DNA of 64,000 nucleotides from Prunella strophiata (GCA_036583965.1 JAZBQD010000001.1:23607569-23671568), one strand, 5' to 3'. Shown: positions 1-15,739, counted from the stretch's first letter. Numbers and translations are program-made. Notes: generated by a model from the sequence alone, not told the origin.

Positions 1-3000
1 GGAACCTGCTGCCAATAATCAGTGCTGGCCAACACAGAGCAATTGCCCTCATTAAGACTGCAGCTCACAAAAGGAAAGTAGCATCCTAAACTTCAAGAAG
101 GTGAGGTATCACAGCAGTGAGAGCAGAATTAGAGCAGATAGAAGAAATCTCTTTGAACAGAGCCCTGCTGCAGCAATTACCCATCTCACAGGAATGTTAC
201 TTCATTAAGCAGGAAATACATCAAGGCTATTATCCTCTGAGTTCTATATCATAATTGAAATAGCTGCAGAGGTATTTCTTTTGCTATCTGATAGATCTGC
301 TTTTATATCTGCTGACAGGAATTCAGCTGGAATTAATAGCTGTAAATGTAGAACGTACAAAAGAAGCGTAGCTCCACACAGTGCACTAATTTCTTCATTA
401 CTCTTCAAGCACCTTAAGGATAAATGACATTGAATGCTCAGATTCTGAAACGTGTTAAACACCCCTGTAAATCTCCCAGGCATCACTGATTTCACTAATA
501 ACAAGTTATGCTAATTGCCCTGTGCATAATGAGGGCCAGATGTCTCGGTACTGAAGGTTACAAACATTCAATGGTACTAAGGCACCTCACTCATTTTGGT
601 CACATTGCTTCTCAAAATATGATTCTAGCTCATAGGAATTCATCTCTCCAGGATTCCAAAACCAAATGTTGTCATAAAGGCTGGATTTAATTTTGTTTTT
701 ATTAAAGCCATGTCAAAGTTAGAACTAGCATTTATGTGTAGTTGTACCTACTCAGGAAAGATAGTGAAGTATTATTATGTATAGCCAAAAAAAATCACAA
801 TGAATCACATAACTTCTACAGACAGATTATATTATTTATTTCGTCTCTTAATATCAATAGCACACATGATAAATCTGTCCTTTCTTTTTCTTTGTTTTTT
901 CCCCCTTCCCTTCCACTCTCCTTTTCCATCCATAAACCATAGTTTTTGTAGATCTTAACACATTCTTTTCTGCTGTCCTATGTTACTATAGTATACACTT
1001 TTTAATTACCTATTTTCTGTTCCAATCCACCAAAAGCTTAATTAGTATCTCAAGCTGGTCAAAACACTGGGGAAAAAATAAGGAAAAATTACCCATGTTT
1101 ATTAAACCCTGACCAGACCTATTGAGTGCATGTGCCTGTAAACAAGCAACTAAAATGCATTCCATGAAATACATTATCTGAACTATCACACTACTAACTC
1201 TGAAATACATGGAAATACAAATGTTTTCTAGGAATACAGCTGTGAGAATATAAAAACACAGTAACACCAAAGATTTCCATTTCTGTACGGCTTCTCTTCC
1301 TAACACAAAAGACTATTTAACATGGTCCTTCATCAGAAAAGTCTTATGTTCTTTAGAAAGAACTAGTTGTGCTCACTGTTTGTGGAAGCTGTTACTCTCA
1401 TAAGATCTGTAACTGGAGTAAGATAATTATCTGGAAAAGATAAGTAGGTTTTGTTAACTAGAAGTCATCAGTGCTCACTATGATTTTGATATAAACAAGG
1501 GTCTGGACAGTCACAGCACAATCACTGAAGGATCTCCATGAAGAACAGCTCTTCTTGGTGCATAATTGAGAGCAATATTTATGTTCAGATTTGGGAGTCT
1601 TGTGCTTTATTTATGAATTTGCATACATCACGTTATGGCTTCTCGGGTCATTTCTAACAGATGGTAAATGTTAAGAAAGGAAAATGTGCTTGTAAGCACA
1701 ATACTGCAAGCCATAGCAGGGCTTGAATGAATTGGGTTCTCACATGTACAGTCCTCTGAATTTTAATACCCTTACACAACATTTCAACTCCAACAAAACC
1801 AATCATACATACCAGTGATTTTAAGGACAGTCTTTCACTGTCATGCAGAGCAAATTCTCATTTCTTAAGCATCTGTTCAGCTTTATCCTTATAAAACCTG
1901 ATTAGGCATATATATTAGACAAATTCCAATTAGTGATATAAAAGGATAAATGAAACCTTTTGAAAACACATTTTTCCCCCCTCCACTGAGAAAAGGCAAG
2001 GTCTTCAGCCTAAGTTGCAGTGAGAGCAATAAGTGATTTACTGTTCAACTTCTTCCTGCCTACTGAAGTGGGACTTTTTCCTTTAATTTCCCTGCTTTAT
2101 TCCACTTCAGGAGATGCAAGTTACATGAAACCTACATTTAGAAATAATCATTGTCTGTCAGTTCACTATGATTTCTAAAGAATACCTTCACCTATTATTC
2201 TAAAAAGTTTCATATTCTTAATGAGCAGCACATCTGGGACAATTTGCCTAAAGCAATGATGTAATCCCTAATGGCAACAACTCTCACCCCAAAAAGTCTA
2301 ATAAAGATCTGTGTAATATCCTCACTAAGTTAGACTCTGCTCTCATTTGAAATTGTACAGAGCTGAGGATGCTGTGATGAAATGGTATTTTGACATAGGC
2401 AACAAAAATGGGATTTTTTTCTGAGAAGGATTTATAAACACTGTGAAAATTATTCAAATACAAATGTTTCCCAGATGAGTCAAGCATGCAGAACAGCTGT
2501 AACTTAGCCCAGTGGGCAGTAGAGAAGACTTGGCTAAGTCCTATGATACTCCACGGGTTTTTGTTTTTTTTCTCTCTTACTGAAGTTTAGTTTTTTTCGT
2601 CTCCTTTCATTCCTTTTTCACCTCCACCTTGAAACAGCTGCATATAACAAATTAGTCCTTGAAAGACTGAACACTGAAAATATGAAGTAAAATAATTTCC
2701 CCTGGGATTGTAAAGTATTTGTGTTAAATCAAATGAAAAATCAGCTTAAATATCCATATGAATATCCTAGGAGAAATATTCAGTCACTTTGATACTTTCT
2801 ACCTATTTCCTCTGCACCAAGGAATAGAGCAGGAGATTCCATTAAAATAATGTTATGTATGAATTACCCTTTGCCCACGTGGAGTAAGGGAAATTACAGC
2901 TTTTATACTCTGTAATTTACAGGGACTTGTTTTGGGATGCACTTAGCACTTAGACTACAACAGTGCTAAGTTTTTCCAGAGTATAAAGCATGTTATTTAG

Positions 3001-6000
3001 AGGAAGAGACCTGTACTGAACTCACAGGCACAATTCCAAACATGTCAAGGGTTCTGTTCCCCAGCAATGTGCAGAAAATGCTGAGGTGCCTTTTCAAAGT
3101 ACAAGCACAAGTTCACAGAAGGACTGAAGTCATTCCTATACCCTAAGATCTTTCCAAGCATTTAAAAATACTTGGCTGCAGGCATGTCTGTCTAATGGTT
3201 TCTATCCAACAGAAATCTAGTCAAAACCAGTTCATGCTGATAATACCTGGCCCAAAAGATTGACCATGCACAAATCACAGAGTTGATAAGGAAATAAAAC
3301 CTTCACATCTGGTTCTCCATCAAAAGGTTCTGTTCTCAGCTCCAGATACAATAGCAACCATGTATGGGCTCAGTTTCAGTTGTGTTTAAGTATTCCAAGT
3401 TATGGTTTCATGTAGTCTTTATCAATCCATGTTTTATAGCCTGTTCAGAAAGTGAGACAGCTCTGGACACTTAGTGGCTCCACAAAGCCAGCTGCAGTAA
3501 GACTGGGAGCAAACTGCTTTGAGTGCACCATCAAAGGAAAGCTTCCCATTTCAGCAAATTTCATTTTCTGACTACTGTAATAATCAAAGTTATAACAAAA
3601 GCCAGGGCTATGATGGCACTGTGGTATCCCAAATAAAGAGACACCAGGTGGGGTGATATTGGATCTGTTCCACAGAGATACTCATAAATTCATTGGACCA
3701 CATTTTTCCTCAGAGTTAGAGCAGTTTTCAAGCACAGAACTGCCCAGAGCTAGATTACAATTTACAAAGGTCTGAAATCTGAGGTTTTGCTAACTTTTAT
3801 CAATATTCTGATAAAATAATTTGCATACTAAGAATACAATTGCATATGAGATGCTATTTTATGAAGGTATTTTTTAATATTTATATTCTTACACTTCCTT
3901 TCTTTTGTTCAGAAAGTCCAACAATTGCTATATGAGGTAAATATTTTTTACTATTTACACAAGGTTCCTCTTGAAGAAACATTTTGGGCATTAATCTGAG
4001 CCCTCTCAAAGACTGGCAGTGTATTGAATTCAAACTCTATTCTGTCCAAGTGAGACATTATATGGGAGCCTTCGGAAACTGTGCACATGAGCCACTTTCT
4101 GTTATTTTACATATAATTTTTGACCATCTTTGCAATCCTACCTATCCCAGGGAGGTCAGGGAGCCTTTAGTCAAGCCTGCTGAAGAAGCTGGTGAAAGCT
4201 TTAAATTGTCCTTGAACCAAATCATTGTGCATAATGCATTCAAAATGTGTTTGTAAGATCACACAGTGTTTGCACAGACACAAGCAGAGCTATGTTCATC
4301 ACTGCAGCTCTCAGACAACACAAAGAATAAACAGCAATTATCATGTTTGGTAATTTTTAATGATGCCTCTGTGATTTTGCTTACAACTTTATATGAAAGG
4401 ACCGCAAAGTGCTGCCTCAGTTTCCCTGTTTCAAATGATTATGACCTTACTGAAGGCTGCTTCTGGAAAGAGCTACTGAAAGAGACATTTATCATGAAAT
4501 GAGATTTAGTTTTTGTTATAACATGTTTTTCCAAATGGCTTCTGCCTCCTTGCACACACAAAAGGAGGTGTTTTGTCAATGATTCAGGGTTGTGTAGTAC
4601 AAAGAGTACCTGGAGAGAGACAGATTAGACAGGAGAGGCAACTTCTCAACGCCAGAAACTCTTGTCCTCTTAGAAAGCTTGAGATTGGGAAAATTGTGTA
4701 TTTCCTCTACCACAGACCTTCTGAGGAATAGAGGAAAGCTGTCAAAAAAATTCATCCTGTCTAGAATTCATAAGGATGAGTAGAGATAATAGAAAATTTT
4801 CCTTTATTTTCTCTGTATTGGTTCATAACTGGCTTTGTTTGCCTCCTATCTAAGCTTTTTTTTTTATCTATAAAGAGCCTGTGGCCCACTTTTTAGCCTT
4901 CCCAGGGCAAGTGAGGTCTGTCCAGGTACTTTTCCATTAGTAAACAGAAACATTTGCTGTCTCCTAGGTGCTTAGCCTTGACAGCGAGAGGGGAGGGTAG
5001 AGCAGATGTGTTCTTCTTCAATTCTATTAATAGCAATGTAGCCTGATTGTCATTCAATAGGGAAATCACCTTTCTGCAGGGTTGATGCAAAGAAGTTAGA
5101 AATAGATAAGCAAAATGTCTTTTATGACTCCAGCTGTGCTCAGTGTTAAATCAATTGTGGATGGTTCTTGTTCAAGGTTAGAAACAATACCATGGGCAGT
5201 TTAGGCTGTGTAAATCCCATTTTCAGAACTACCCTCTGAACACAGCATTCCTTCTTTGGGTTATGGTCCTCCAAAAAACATAGTTTACCTAGTGATGTCC
5301 AGGGATTATCTTCCTTTGGACACATGCCTTTTCTGCTCCTGGATACTCAACAGGGCTGTGCTTGTTGTGTCCTTGAGACTCCCACAAGGTGAAGCTTTAG
5401 AACTGCCCGTGCCAGCATATGGGAACCTTAGGGGCAAACCTGGATGTTGAGACCCCTATTACCAAATTGATAGGAGCATCCAGCCAAACTCCTGTAAGCT
5501 CAAAGTGGGCTGCAAACATCTTTGAAACAAGCAAAACTGAGTCATGCATTTTTTCAAAATACACAGGCACTCTCACAAATGTTTCATATCTCCAAAGATC
5601 AAGCAAAAGCAGACATAGATGCTTGCCCTGACTGTCAGCTTGTGCAACTTCCTGTATCCACAGGAGTTGTAAATCCATAAGGATTGCAGGGCCAGCAACT
5701 GTGACAAGGAGATATCATGAAATATCCACTTTTTGGGAAATTCAAAAATATCCATGTATCAGTAGACACCTTTTCAGGTGCAGTTTTTGCCTTCTTGCAT
5801 ACAGGAGAAACAGCCAAGTATGTTTTTCATCACCTTTTGCAAGCACTGAGCCACTGTGCCTCCTTTTAGGCATCTTCTTGCCTTGTACTTTTCTGTGCAT
5901 ACAGTCCTGTGCCAAAGAACCCTGTCTGGGCCTGATTTCTCAGCAGAGCCACTAACCTGAAGTGCCCTGACTTGCACAAGACCTATCCAGGGTTAATGAC

Positions 6001-7903
6001 TGTCATTTCTGGTCTGGCAGCCACGGCTGAGAGTGCAACCCTCCCAATGCCTCTGTTTTCTCACACATCCCTTGGGTCATTCCCTCTCCCCAAGGCTGAA
6101 AACTGCTCCAGGTGTTGGACTCTGCTCTGTGAGACATTTCCCCTCTAACAATGGCATGGGGTGAACTAGGTAATTATACAGTTTACCAGCCAAGGATTAT
6201 TTTGGTTTTAATCTTTCTTTTGTGTTCAGGCTACTTTATGTGAGGTGTTTGCTGGATTTTGCAACCATAACATGTCAAAGACACTCTGAATGTGCTCCAG
6301 AGCCATTTCTTACACATCACAGAGACTTATTTTCTACACAATTTTACCAGCTAACTTGGTGTTATTGAAATGAAAAGCACATAAATGCTTCCTAAGAAAT
6401 ACTCATGATTTGTTTACTTCTCTTTAAAATCTTAATCCAAAATGTTAACACTGATATTATGCAAAATGCCACATTTACATTTAATAACAGCATCCTGAAT
6501 AAATATTTAGAAAAACTGCATTTTTAAAATTAAACCTGTTGTGAATAAAAAAGCAGATAAATAATGTATACAACAATAAACTTTCCTTAGTCAATCCACC
6601 CCTTTGGTAGCATAGATAGTATGTGATTGTGCAATATTATTAAATAGGTAACATCTGAGCATGATCCTTCCTACTTTTGGGTGTATCTGTTGACTGAGTA
6701 TATGTACACACAGAATTAATCAGATCAGTTGATTCCCCCATCTGTTCATTTCTGCCCAGAAAGAGAGACAATATTTTATTAACCATGAGCAAACTATAAC
6801 ACAAAAGCAGAAACTCAGATTCAGGGAGACCTAGCCTAGCAACAGAGCAACATTTTCATTTCAGAGGTCCTAGCAAAAGGACTCCAGCATTCTGACTCTG
6901 TGATCAAAATTTAATACTCCAGATGGTAACATTTCTGATTTGTCAGCCTTAAAAAAAACAAAACCTAAACTCTTATCTGTAACAACTCTAGTATAAACAA
7001 TTCTTCTGTCTCACTGGCCAAATGAACTAAAGCATTTATGCTGTTTTTACACAGATATAGTTTGGTATACAAATTGGAGACCTGTTTTTATTTTTCTTCA
7101 CTTGCTGATGAAAAGGTTATGCTCTTGCATCATCTGACCCATCATAGACCTGGCTATACATAATGGGGTGCTCCTGCCCACAAAGTTTGCTGTGAAGTTC
7201 CTCATTCTAAGCAGGACTAAGACCACCTGTCCTGGGGATTCAGTCTGAACTAGTACAGAAGACAAGTTTCCTTCTTGAGGCACGAGGTGTACTGCTACTT
7301 CATCACTGATCTGATTTCCAGACTTGTGTCTCATGGACTAGAGCCATGCTCTCAAACTCTGGGCTCCCAAGCCCTCTGTGGCCATGGCCTGGCATTCAGT
7401 GCACAAATACAACGCCCAGCATCAGCTCTGCCCTGCCTGAACAATTAAGTTGATAGGAGAAGAGCAGGAACCAGAAAGCAAAGGAGAAAGAGGTCCCCAA
7501 TATCCCCCTAAGGGGCAGCAGATAGGTCAGGTCACACTGATGGTGGCTACCATTGGCCTGTACAGCTGTAAGAAGGCCTGAGCTGCAGGAGTAGCAACTG
7601 TAGGAAGCTTGAAGCTGTGAGATATTCTGAGCATGGCAGTGACTCCCCAGCTCAATGACACAAAACACAGAACAACATTCTCTCTGGAGCCAGAGTTAAG
7701 AATGAGCAGTGCTTTTGTACTGAACACAGCACAAAGCCAACCTTTCTGATCCAGCTTTTCCTGCTTAATTTATTACAGATTGCATAAAAGCATAGAAATT
7801 ATAGACAGTGTTTCACTTTGGGTAAAATTATGCAGGTCCATGGCAATTACAGTGAAATGATGGATAACTATATTTCCAGCAGAACTAGATGTTTCACTTT
7901 ATA
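1..7903. other. AT-rich non-coding stretch, no gene supported
   Basis: The sequence is AT-rich, and open frames are short and scattered over all six frames, as expected by chance. I see no CpG island, no convincing paired splice sites with an open frame, no tRNA or rRNA, and no intact transposon. The longest quasi-open stretch is about 3,984-4,502 on the plus strand: one frame of roughly 173 codons broken by a single TAA at 4,254-4,256, with no recognisable domain. Intergenic or deep intronic DNA is the best description. Confidence 0.6.
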
Positions 7904-7938
7904 GACACAGACACACACACACACACATACACACACAT
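7904..7938. repeat. (AC)n microsatellite
   Basis: A run of AC dinucleotides is interrupted by single G and T substitutions (ACAG and ACAT). It is an imperfect simple repeat of about 17 units with no sign of function. Confidence 0.9.
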
Positions 7939-10900
7939 AAATTCCCCCTATGCAGGAAAAGACAAAAATTCCCACTGAATGGTTTAATGTTCATTAAATG
8001 GTCATATTCTTTCACTGACAGTTGTAATAACAATACAATGTATTTTGTATTACTTTATTGCACACTGAAAAATTGTGTGGCTCATAAAGAAATAATTTAT
8101 ACTATAAAATTCTAGTATGGAAAATCAGTAAAATGTGATCATTAAGCACTTTAAAAAACAAAGATCCAGTACCAAGACTTCAGGACATTCTATCTCCTGA
8201 CAATTGCTTGTTTGAATTTCTTTTATCAAATCTCCACAAGAAAGTTCATATTAAAAAAAAAAAAATGAACTTGAAGGATTTTTGAAGGATTATTAAAAAA
8301 ACATCGAATAAAAGATGTTCACTAGCTTTTTCCCACTTTCTAAAACTGGCTTTGGTACTTGTAACTTATAAAAAATAATGGTCAGACCTTGTTCTGCCTC
8401 CTGTGTCACTGTACTCTGAACTATGATTGCACAAGCTCTACAGCTGTACACATCAGATGTAGATCAACCTCTATGCACTGGAGTTGTTTGAAACTCTTTT
8501 CCCACAGGTTATATCCCTGTGGAAGCATGATTTCTGCTTTTTAGCAATTTTGGCATCTTTTTATCATTTCAAGATAGTGAAAATTTGTTTTCATATTATT
8601 CCTCTTCTCCTCATTCTTTTTTTCTGCTTTCTTCATTTTTTTCCACTGAAGATACAAGAAATTGCAAGGCAGAGTAGAAAAGCCAAGTGTAGAAAAAAGA
8701 AGTAAGCAAGAAAATAAAAATTTCTTGGCTTTGTGGGGTTTTTTTCCCCTTTATTTTGCATGAAAATGAGATGCTAACAGCTTTAGCCAGAATTTCAGTT
8801 CCTGCCATTGCCTTTAGACTGACTGCAGTTCATTAAGTATTATACTAACTTCTCATATTCTCTGACTGGCACAATGTTATGAGGGTTTTGGACTAATATG
8901 GTGATAACTTGGTCCTGAGGGAGACCTCCTAGATTCTACAGTAAATCAAATAACAAATTTTAACTCTTGACAATGGGTCTCACCATGAGCAATTTGGCTA
9001 CTTTTTTGTTTGAGTTTGGATTGGTTTGGTTTTATTGATGTACCTAAGGAATTGGGGTGGGGTATTAAGAAATTTTTTAAAAACCCACAAAACCTTTCTT
9101 CACACTGAAAGCACAATCCTCTAAAATTACAGTCTTCAAGGATGTACTTTCAGTGGGGGAGATACAAACCTAAAGAAACTCTCCCAAAGCTTCATCCTCA
9201 CATATTTAAATTGTAGTACAGCTGAAATCAGCTGCAAAATTTCCATTTGCTTCAATTGGACTAAAAGTTCCCTCTGAGAATCTAATCAGTTTTCTTTATA
9301 CTGTCATTTTTTCCTGCTCCTATTATGAATACTGCTGCAATTTGTCTGCACAGACTTCTCCATAGCTTTTCAGCTCCAAGAGCATTCCTGATTGAATTTA
9401 GCTCATAAACAACTGCATTTTTTTGTTCTTCCAATATATTTCTCATAATGGTACCATTTTCACAAATGGTCCCAGCTCAGTAAAAATTGTTCTGTCTAAC
9501 ATTAGTAAAAGCAGACGGATTTTCCTCAGGATACAGTTCATAATACTTTTTGTTTCCATAGCTAGTGTTTTTCTGCATATCATTACAAAGATTGAAGGAG
9601 CATCTTCAATACAGCTCATAAAATGAATTCAGATTCTGAACCTCCTCCTTTTTCTCCTACAAATACTAATCCTCTTTTAGAAATGTGGAGCTTCTCCACT
9701 CCCACTTAATGTTGAAATTCATGCATTAATTCTGCCAAGGATAAAGAAGTATTGATAATAAATAATAGTAGAATTATGTGGTAAATCTTAGATGCTCTGT
9801 TTATTATATTCTAAAATAGGTTTAGCAGATAGTATTTAGTCATCATGCTGCAGAATGCTACATATAATATCATCTTAAAGAACTGATCTTGCCTTTTCTG
9901 GTAACTTATTTTGCAATATCTAGAATGATAGCACACCATGGACTTATTTGCTCATCAAGTCACTGGAGGGAGCTAAGTAAACACATCAATTATAGTTAAA
10001 CAGAATTAGCAGCAAGAGCACACAATAACAGATTCTAAACTATTTGTTCCAAGCTACAGCCTAGAAAGAATATAAAGCCCTGAAAGGCTTGATGAACAGA
10101 AAATAATATCTAGCTAGTTTAAATATTTAGAAAGCAGAATACAGATGTTGATGCTCACTGGTGGGACATTCCTTAGGTGAACCAACAGCTTGAAACAAAT
10201 TTGCAAAGTAGATGTTCAATTGAAGAAAATCTGCATATTCATTCAATGCAATTGTAAAATCAGCTGATTAATCTGACATGTATATGTAACTGTTGTCTGC
10301 AACATAGCTCCTGAAATTACTGCCTGTTCATTTGACTTATATATGAACTCTGTATTTATAATACTTGAAATTTAAATGAAACCAACAAAATAACAGCAAG
10401 ATCCAATAGCAGCCTAAGCATTGCTTCAATAGCATGTGAGAGGTTACTCCCAAGGGATCACATTACCATGGAAGAGAGGAAGCTAATGATGCTCCCTGTA
10501 GCAAGGGGGGGTCACACTGAGAAATAGCCAGATAATCACTCTGGTTAAGGCAATACAGTAAAGTGATGCAATGCTGGACTGCAAGGTGGGAAGTAGAGAC
10601 AAAAAAATCAGAACTAGAAAAGACATTCTTGGAAGAAAAATATTTAAGTAATAAATAATATATCTGGGTATGAACACACTTTATATCCTGGTTACATAGT
10701 GCATCTTGCTTGATTATGTACTGTGAGAAATTAATATTGTCTTGCATATTTTTATTGGATGTGTGAGAGAGCATTTATTCCAAATGTCCACATCTTTTCT
10801 CCCATGAACAATACATAAATTAGCTTTTCCAGAAAAAGTCTGCCAGTTTTGGCTCAACACCTCAGTGTCACGGTATTAGAGACACAGGCAATCAGAAGAA

Positions 10901-13900
10901 CTGCTGGCAGGAGTGTTGTATTACTCTCATTTACACTACTGACAAATCTGGCCCACTGCTACACCGGCTAAAACTGTTACTGTGGCAAACACAGCAGGTA
11001 AAACTTCCTAGTGGCAGAGGCGATGTGCTGCATGAATTCAAAGCATCCCCAGCTGGATGAACCTAAACCAGACATCAGATGGAAAATGTCCTGTCACTGC
11101 TGATTTGACCTAAGAGAAAGCCTCTCCTAATCATTACTAATTTCCTGAGTCAGCGTGTTCTGTTAATGCCTACCACTAATCACACAGATTTACAACTCAG
11201 TGCAATATTTGTGAATCAAAGGAAAACCCTCTGAGATTGAAGGATTATTAAAGACTATTATCCCAACACCAAAAAAAACCCCAGGAAGAAAACCCCACAA
11301 CCCTTTAAAGAAAATGGTGAACAATGGCAGGACTTTGACTTATGACATTATCATAAGATAAGAAGCATCTAATCTAAGGGAGGAAAACAATTACTTAGGG
11401 CTGGCTACGTGTGTGGCAACATGTCCGTTACCTTTCTGCTAAATATCAAAGCTCCTGCAGTCCTTCCTCACTATCCCTGTAAGTTGGAAATCAGCTTTGC
11501 CATTTATAACACATGGCATTTCACTGAGGCACCCAATTGGGAGATATTTTTAGACTACAGAGGAGAGATTTGTTGGCTAATAACCTTGCAGCATTCCTGC
11601 ATTATGTTGGTGGAAGAGTCACTGACAAAGTTACAGTTCAAACACTTGCTTTTCTGCCATACTCTTGTTCTTTGTTAAATTCATCACCTTCAACCAAGAG
11701 CTTCTAACAGTTGAAAGTGCAGAAGTCTGTAAAAATAAAATGCCTATGTGCAATGTTTTGGATAAAATTCTGTCAAAGATCGCAAGGTTAGGATCTGATG
11801 AGGCAAAATTTTTTCCTATGGGAACAAACAATACCTAATTAGACCTACAGATTTGACCCATTATATGTGTATATATTTAAAATCATTCTATTGCCTCCTA
11901 GTGCCCATTTTTTTCTTGCTTTTCAAATTTTTTTGTAGAATTAGGTTACTTACTATAATCAATTGTCATTTTATGGATGTGGTTTAATACCATATACAAG
12001 CATCATCTCACAGTACAGCTGTATAAAAACTACTCACATTACTGAACTCTTGTGGACAGGTTGCAGGAGAGGACCCACAGCTTCTGGAACATAAATTTAC
12101 TTCATTCTGTTCATTAATGTCTCCATGCTGCTGACCTAGAGAGCAGAAGAGATAATTATTAGGTGTTTTCAGCACCATTTCCCATTGAAATTAGTTTGCC
12201 ATACCAGAAGCAGAAAACAAGCACTGCAAACCAGGTACAGCCCCCATATCTACCCACTGAAGCAGAGTGAGTACTATGAATTCAGCACATTTCAAATACT
12301 GGTTATATTGTTCATGCAATTTAGCTTTTGCATTGTGTAGATATCTCATACCTCTTTTATTAGCTGAAGCAATTAAAGTACAGTCAGACATAAGATTTAT
12401 ATTTTCATATTCCCTCTTTGTGCGATTCATTTTGAGATAATTAAAATAATTTTTCAGTGAAGCTGCCACAGCATAATGAAAAATGTTATGGGAATATAAA
12501 CAAGACTTGTAAACATTTTATGAGGGTTTTTTTTTAAAGCGGGAGGGATACACAACTGCTTTAAAAAATCAAAAAATATTCCCAAGGTGAAGAAAGAACT
12601 ATAATGGGATTTTTAAAACTCAGTTAACAATTACATGAAAATAATTACTTTCCCAGAAAATAAATATATGAGAAAAACATCAGCTGATTAAAATAATTCA
12701 GGATTTTTCCCTCCTATTTTCTCTGTATGATTATTACTGTACCTGTCCAGATAACAGAACAGACAATGTAAACCAGCACACATAATTTCCTGCATTAGCT
12801 GCTTTAATCTGCTGTGATTGAGAATGTATTTCTGGACACTGTCCAGACAGGCTTCTGGCAATCAGAACAGTGACGAGACCTGATGTACCTTGTTAATTCT
12901 CTTAAGGCTAAATCCCACAGTCCTTGCCCAGGCTAAATTCTCATTGAGAGTTTTATTTAGGTTAGATTGTGACCTATTAACCTTAACATCTTGAATTCAT
13001 GGTTCTTTCATCCATACCTTTTTTTCTTTAAATAAAGTATCAGGTTCACGTAATATACTGATACAAAAAGATAATCCTTGGTACGTTTAAAGTCATGTGT
13101 CATGTGCCACTGGGGAACAGTGCTGGAAAAAATGTTTCTGTGAATTATGGGGTAGTTAAAATGATGTGAAAATATGGAATTAGAATACATGCATTAGATC
13201 ATTTTCTTCCCCATTTTTCAAGCCGATATGTACAGGAAAAACACTGAACTGAATCCACATACAGCACCAATTACATTACTAAATGCAGGACTAAAGGAGT
13301 TTTCTCCAGCAAATTTTTTTTGAGTTTTGTCCCACTTCATTTACTATCTGTTCCTCTAGAGACTGGTTTACACTTTAATATTTTTTTTTCAGTCATCCTT
13401 GTGTCCTTCTGGAGTTTTTTTACCCCTGGTAGTAATCACAAACCAATGTGAGTACTGTAGAAGTACCATTTATTTAAAAAAAAAAAAAATTAAAAAACCT
13501 ATATATACAATAACAAAGATGCCTCTTGCTCCTTCAAATATTAGTTTCAGAACTCCTCTCCAGTAAGTAAATTAAAAACAGTGAAAACACCAATACAGGA
13601 AAAGCTAAGTGTTTCTGCTCTTCTGGTGTCGTTGACATCAAATCCATCATTCAAAATCAATCAAGGCTTATTTTCTCTTCAGTACATTCTGATGCTTGAC
13701 ATTTGTGAAGTTCCTCCCTGTATCTCTGTCTGCAAGTCCTTACATGACCTGAGTCACTACAACCTCCATATTCCTTATCATTTATGGCTGGCATTAACCA
13801 CCTCTGCTTGTTTGCTGGACTTTTTGCCACAGCCCTGTTTCAGTCTTCCCTTTGCAAAGCTGCAGGCATTAAATACCTTCTACAGGATAAACACAGCAGA

Positions 13901-15739
13901 TAAGACAGTCTAGATACCACCTGTTTGCTGCAACAGAGGCTGGATTTGTTTCAAGGTTTACTATGTGCCTTCTGTATCTTTGCTTTTATCATTTCACTTA
14001 CTTATGTGCCTTTTATTGCTGCAGAGAATAGACTTTCTGCTTGGAAATGCTTGCCATCAAAGCCACAAGGTAGATAAAATTAGTTTTGAGCTAGATGGCC
14101 TAAAGAACAACAGCATTAGTGAGAAAATAGCAGAAATTTCTACATTTATCAGCAAATTCAACATAGCCTATAGACATAACACACCCTAAACTGTGACTTT
14201 TTGTGACAGACATTCTTGGACCCTGAACCCTCCTTCCTTACAAATGACACTAGAACAGCCCAAGAGGACCATAAGCTAATGGCTCAGTTCTGTGCAGAAA
14301 GTTCTCTAAAAACAGTTATTCTTAATTGTATGAAATTTCCATTACTTGCTTCTTCCCCTGTAACTGATACAAATTCTGCTGTTGAATATTGCATACTTGG
14401 AACTAAGTAGCAAAAGCACTTCAATAACTATTCTTAAACAGAGTTTGATGTTGTGCAATTTTCTCTCCAAAAAATAATTTTTAATCATCTACTGCTTTTC
14501 TTTGTTACTACTGATCCTAAAGCCATCTGTGCAACTCAGAGTGTAAAGTTAAAATCTAAAACCTCCACACTCTGTTTTGCAGTAGGCAAGCACTTAGAAG
14601 GAACCAGACAACCCAGTTCACAGCACTGCCTTATTTGAAATCCTGCTTATGCTGAAGCTAATGATGCATCTAGGTGTGTGAGTATCAGAGCTAAGAGAAA
14701 CAGCTTGAAAAAATAAATCAACAATTCAGGGTTTAAAGGATTTGATTCACACCCTAATGAGAAGCCACAAATAATCATGAACTCTCACTTTGTTTTATGA
14801 GCATTCATTGCTGTTCTGTTGGATAAGATATGTGCTATTTTTTGATAATAGTTCATGAAGAAAATGTCTTGTGTAGTAAATAGAACAAAGTGTTTCATTT
14901 TCTTAGGAGTAGAAAAACGTTCCAAGTTACAGTCACTAGGATTGCTGTACGCACTAGCAAAAGCCTGATCTTCCTTTCCAAATCAACAAAGATTCTAAAG
15001 GAAGAAACTAAGCTGCAGGTAGTGCTCAGAAGATCTGTTAGCAGAGACACACTTTTCCTTGGAAAGAATGTTTTGGCCAGCATAGTTTTCATCTTTTCAG
15101 TAAACATAGTGAAAAACTATCACTAAAAGGGGATTCTACTGGCTACAATCATGCTCACAGTTGGTACTTGCCATTAGGAAAAATGCATTTTGAAAAACAA
15201 AGGGGATGAGAAACTCTGTTTTCTCTCAGAAAAGAATAAGAGAGAAAAAACCAGAACAGAATAGAGCAAAGAAAATATGTGGCAAGCAACTTTATCTCCT
15301 GTTTTCCTCTGTGAGTGCCTAGCAAGAGCAACTCTCATGTTACCTGCATGTTCTCATTCATGCAGAACCTCTCCTTTCACACACACATCCTTGTTTCTCA
15401 CTGTTAGAGGTCTTGCTTTCAAAAGAGGAACAAGGTTGTCCAGAGTAACTACAGCCTTGGAGTGCTCACAGAGGAAATACTCTTCTCCTTATCACAATCC
15501 CTTGGCAACCCAGCCACACTCCAGTTTCACTGACATGCATTATGAGTTAGGGTGCCATCTGCCCCACCCCTCAGTCACCCTTTAATCATTCACCACTGCA
15601 CAGACTCACATGTCCTAACAACTTCAATTCTGTCATTTCTCAGAGCCCTCACAGAGCCACATTTCTGCCTGGCATCTGCAAGGGCAACCTAACCAAGTGC
15701 AAGCCTTCCAGAGCCCCAGCTCTTCAGCAGGAGCTGCAG
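7939..15739. other. AT-rich non-coding stretch, no gene supported
   Basis: I found no gene, RNA gene or recognisable transposon here. Short A or T runs occur near 8,251, 13,390 and 13,474. A plus-strand frame is mostly open from 13,581 to 14,189 with one stop near 13,911, but it lacks a domain, splice signals or compositional bias and is probably chance. Confidence 0.55.

Noticed and set aside
13581..14189. Nearly open plus-strand frame with one internal stop
   Set aside because: It has no recognised domain, no splice sites and no compositional signal. Chance is the simplest explanation.
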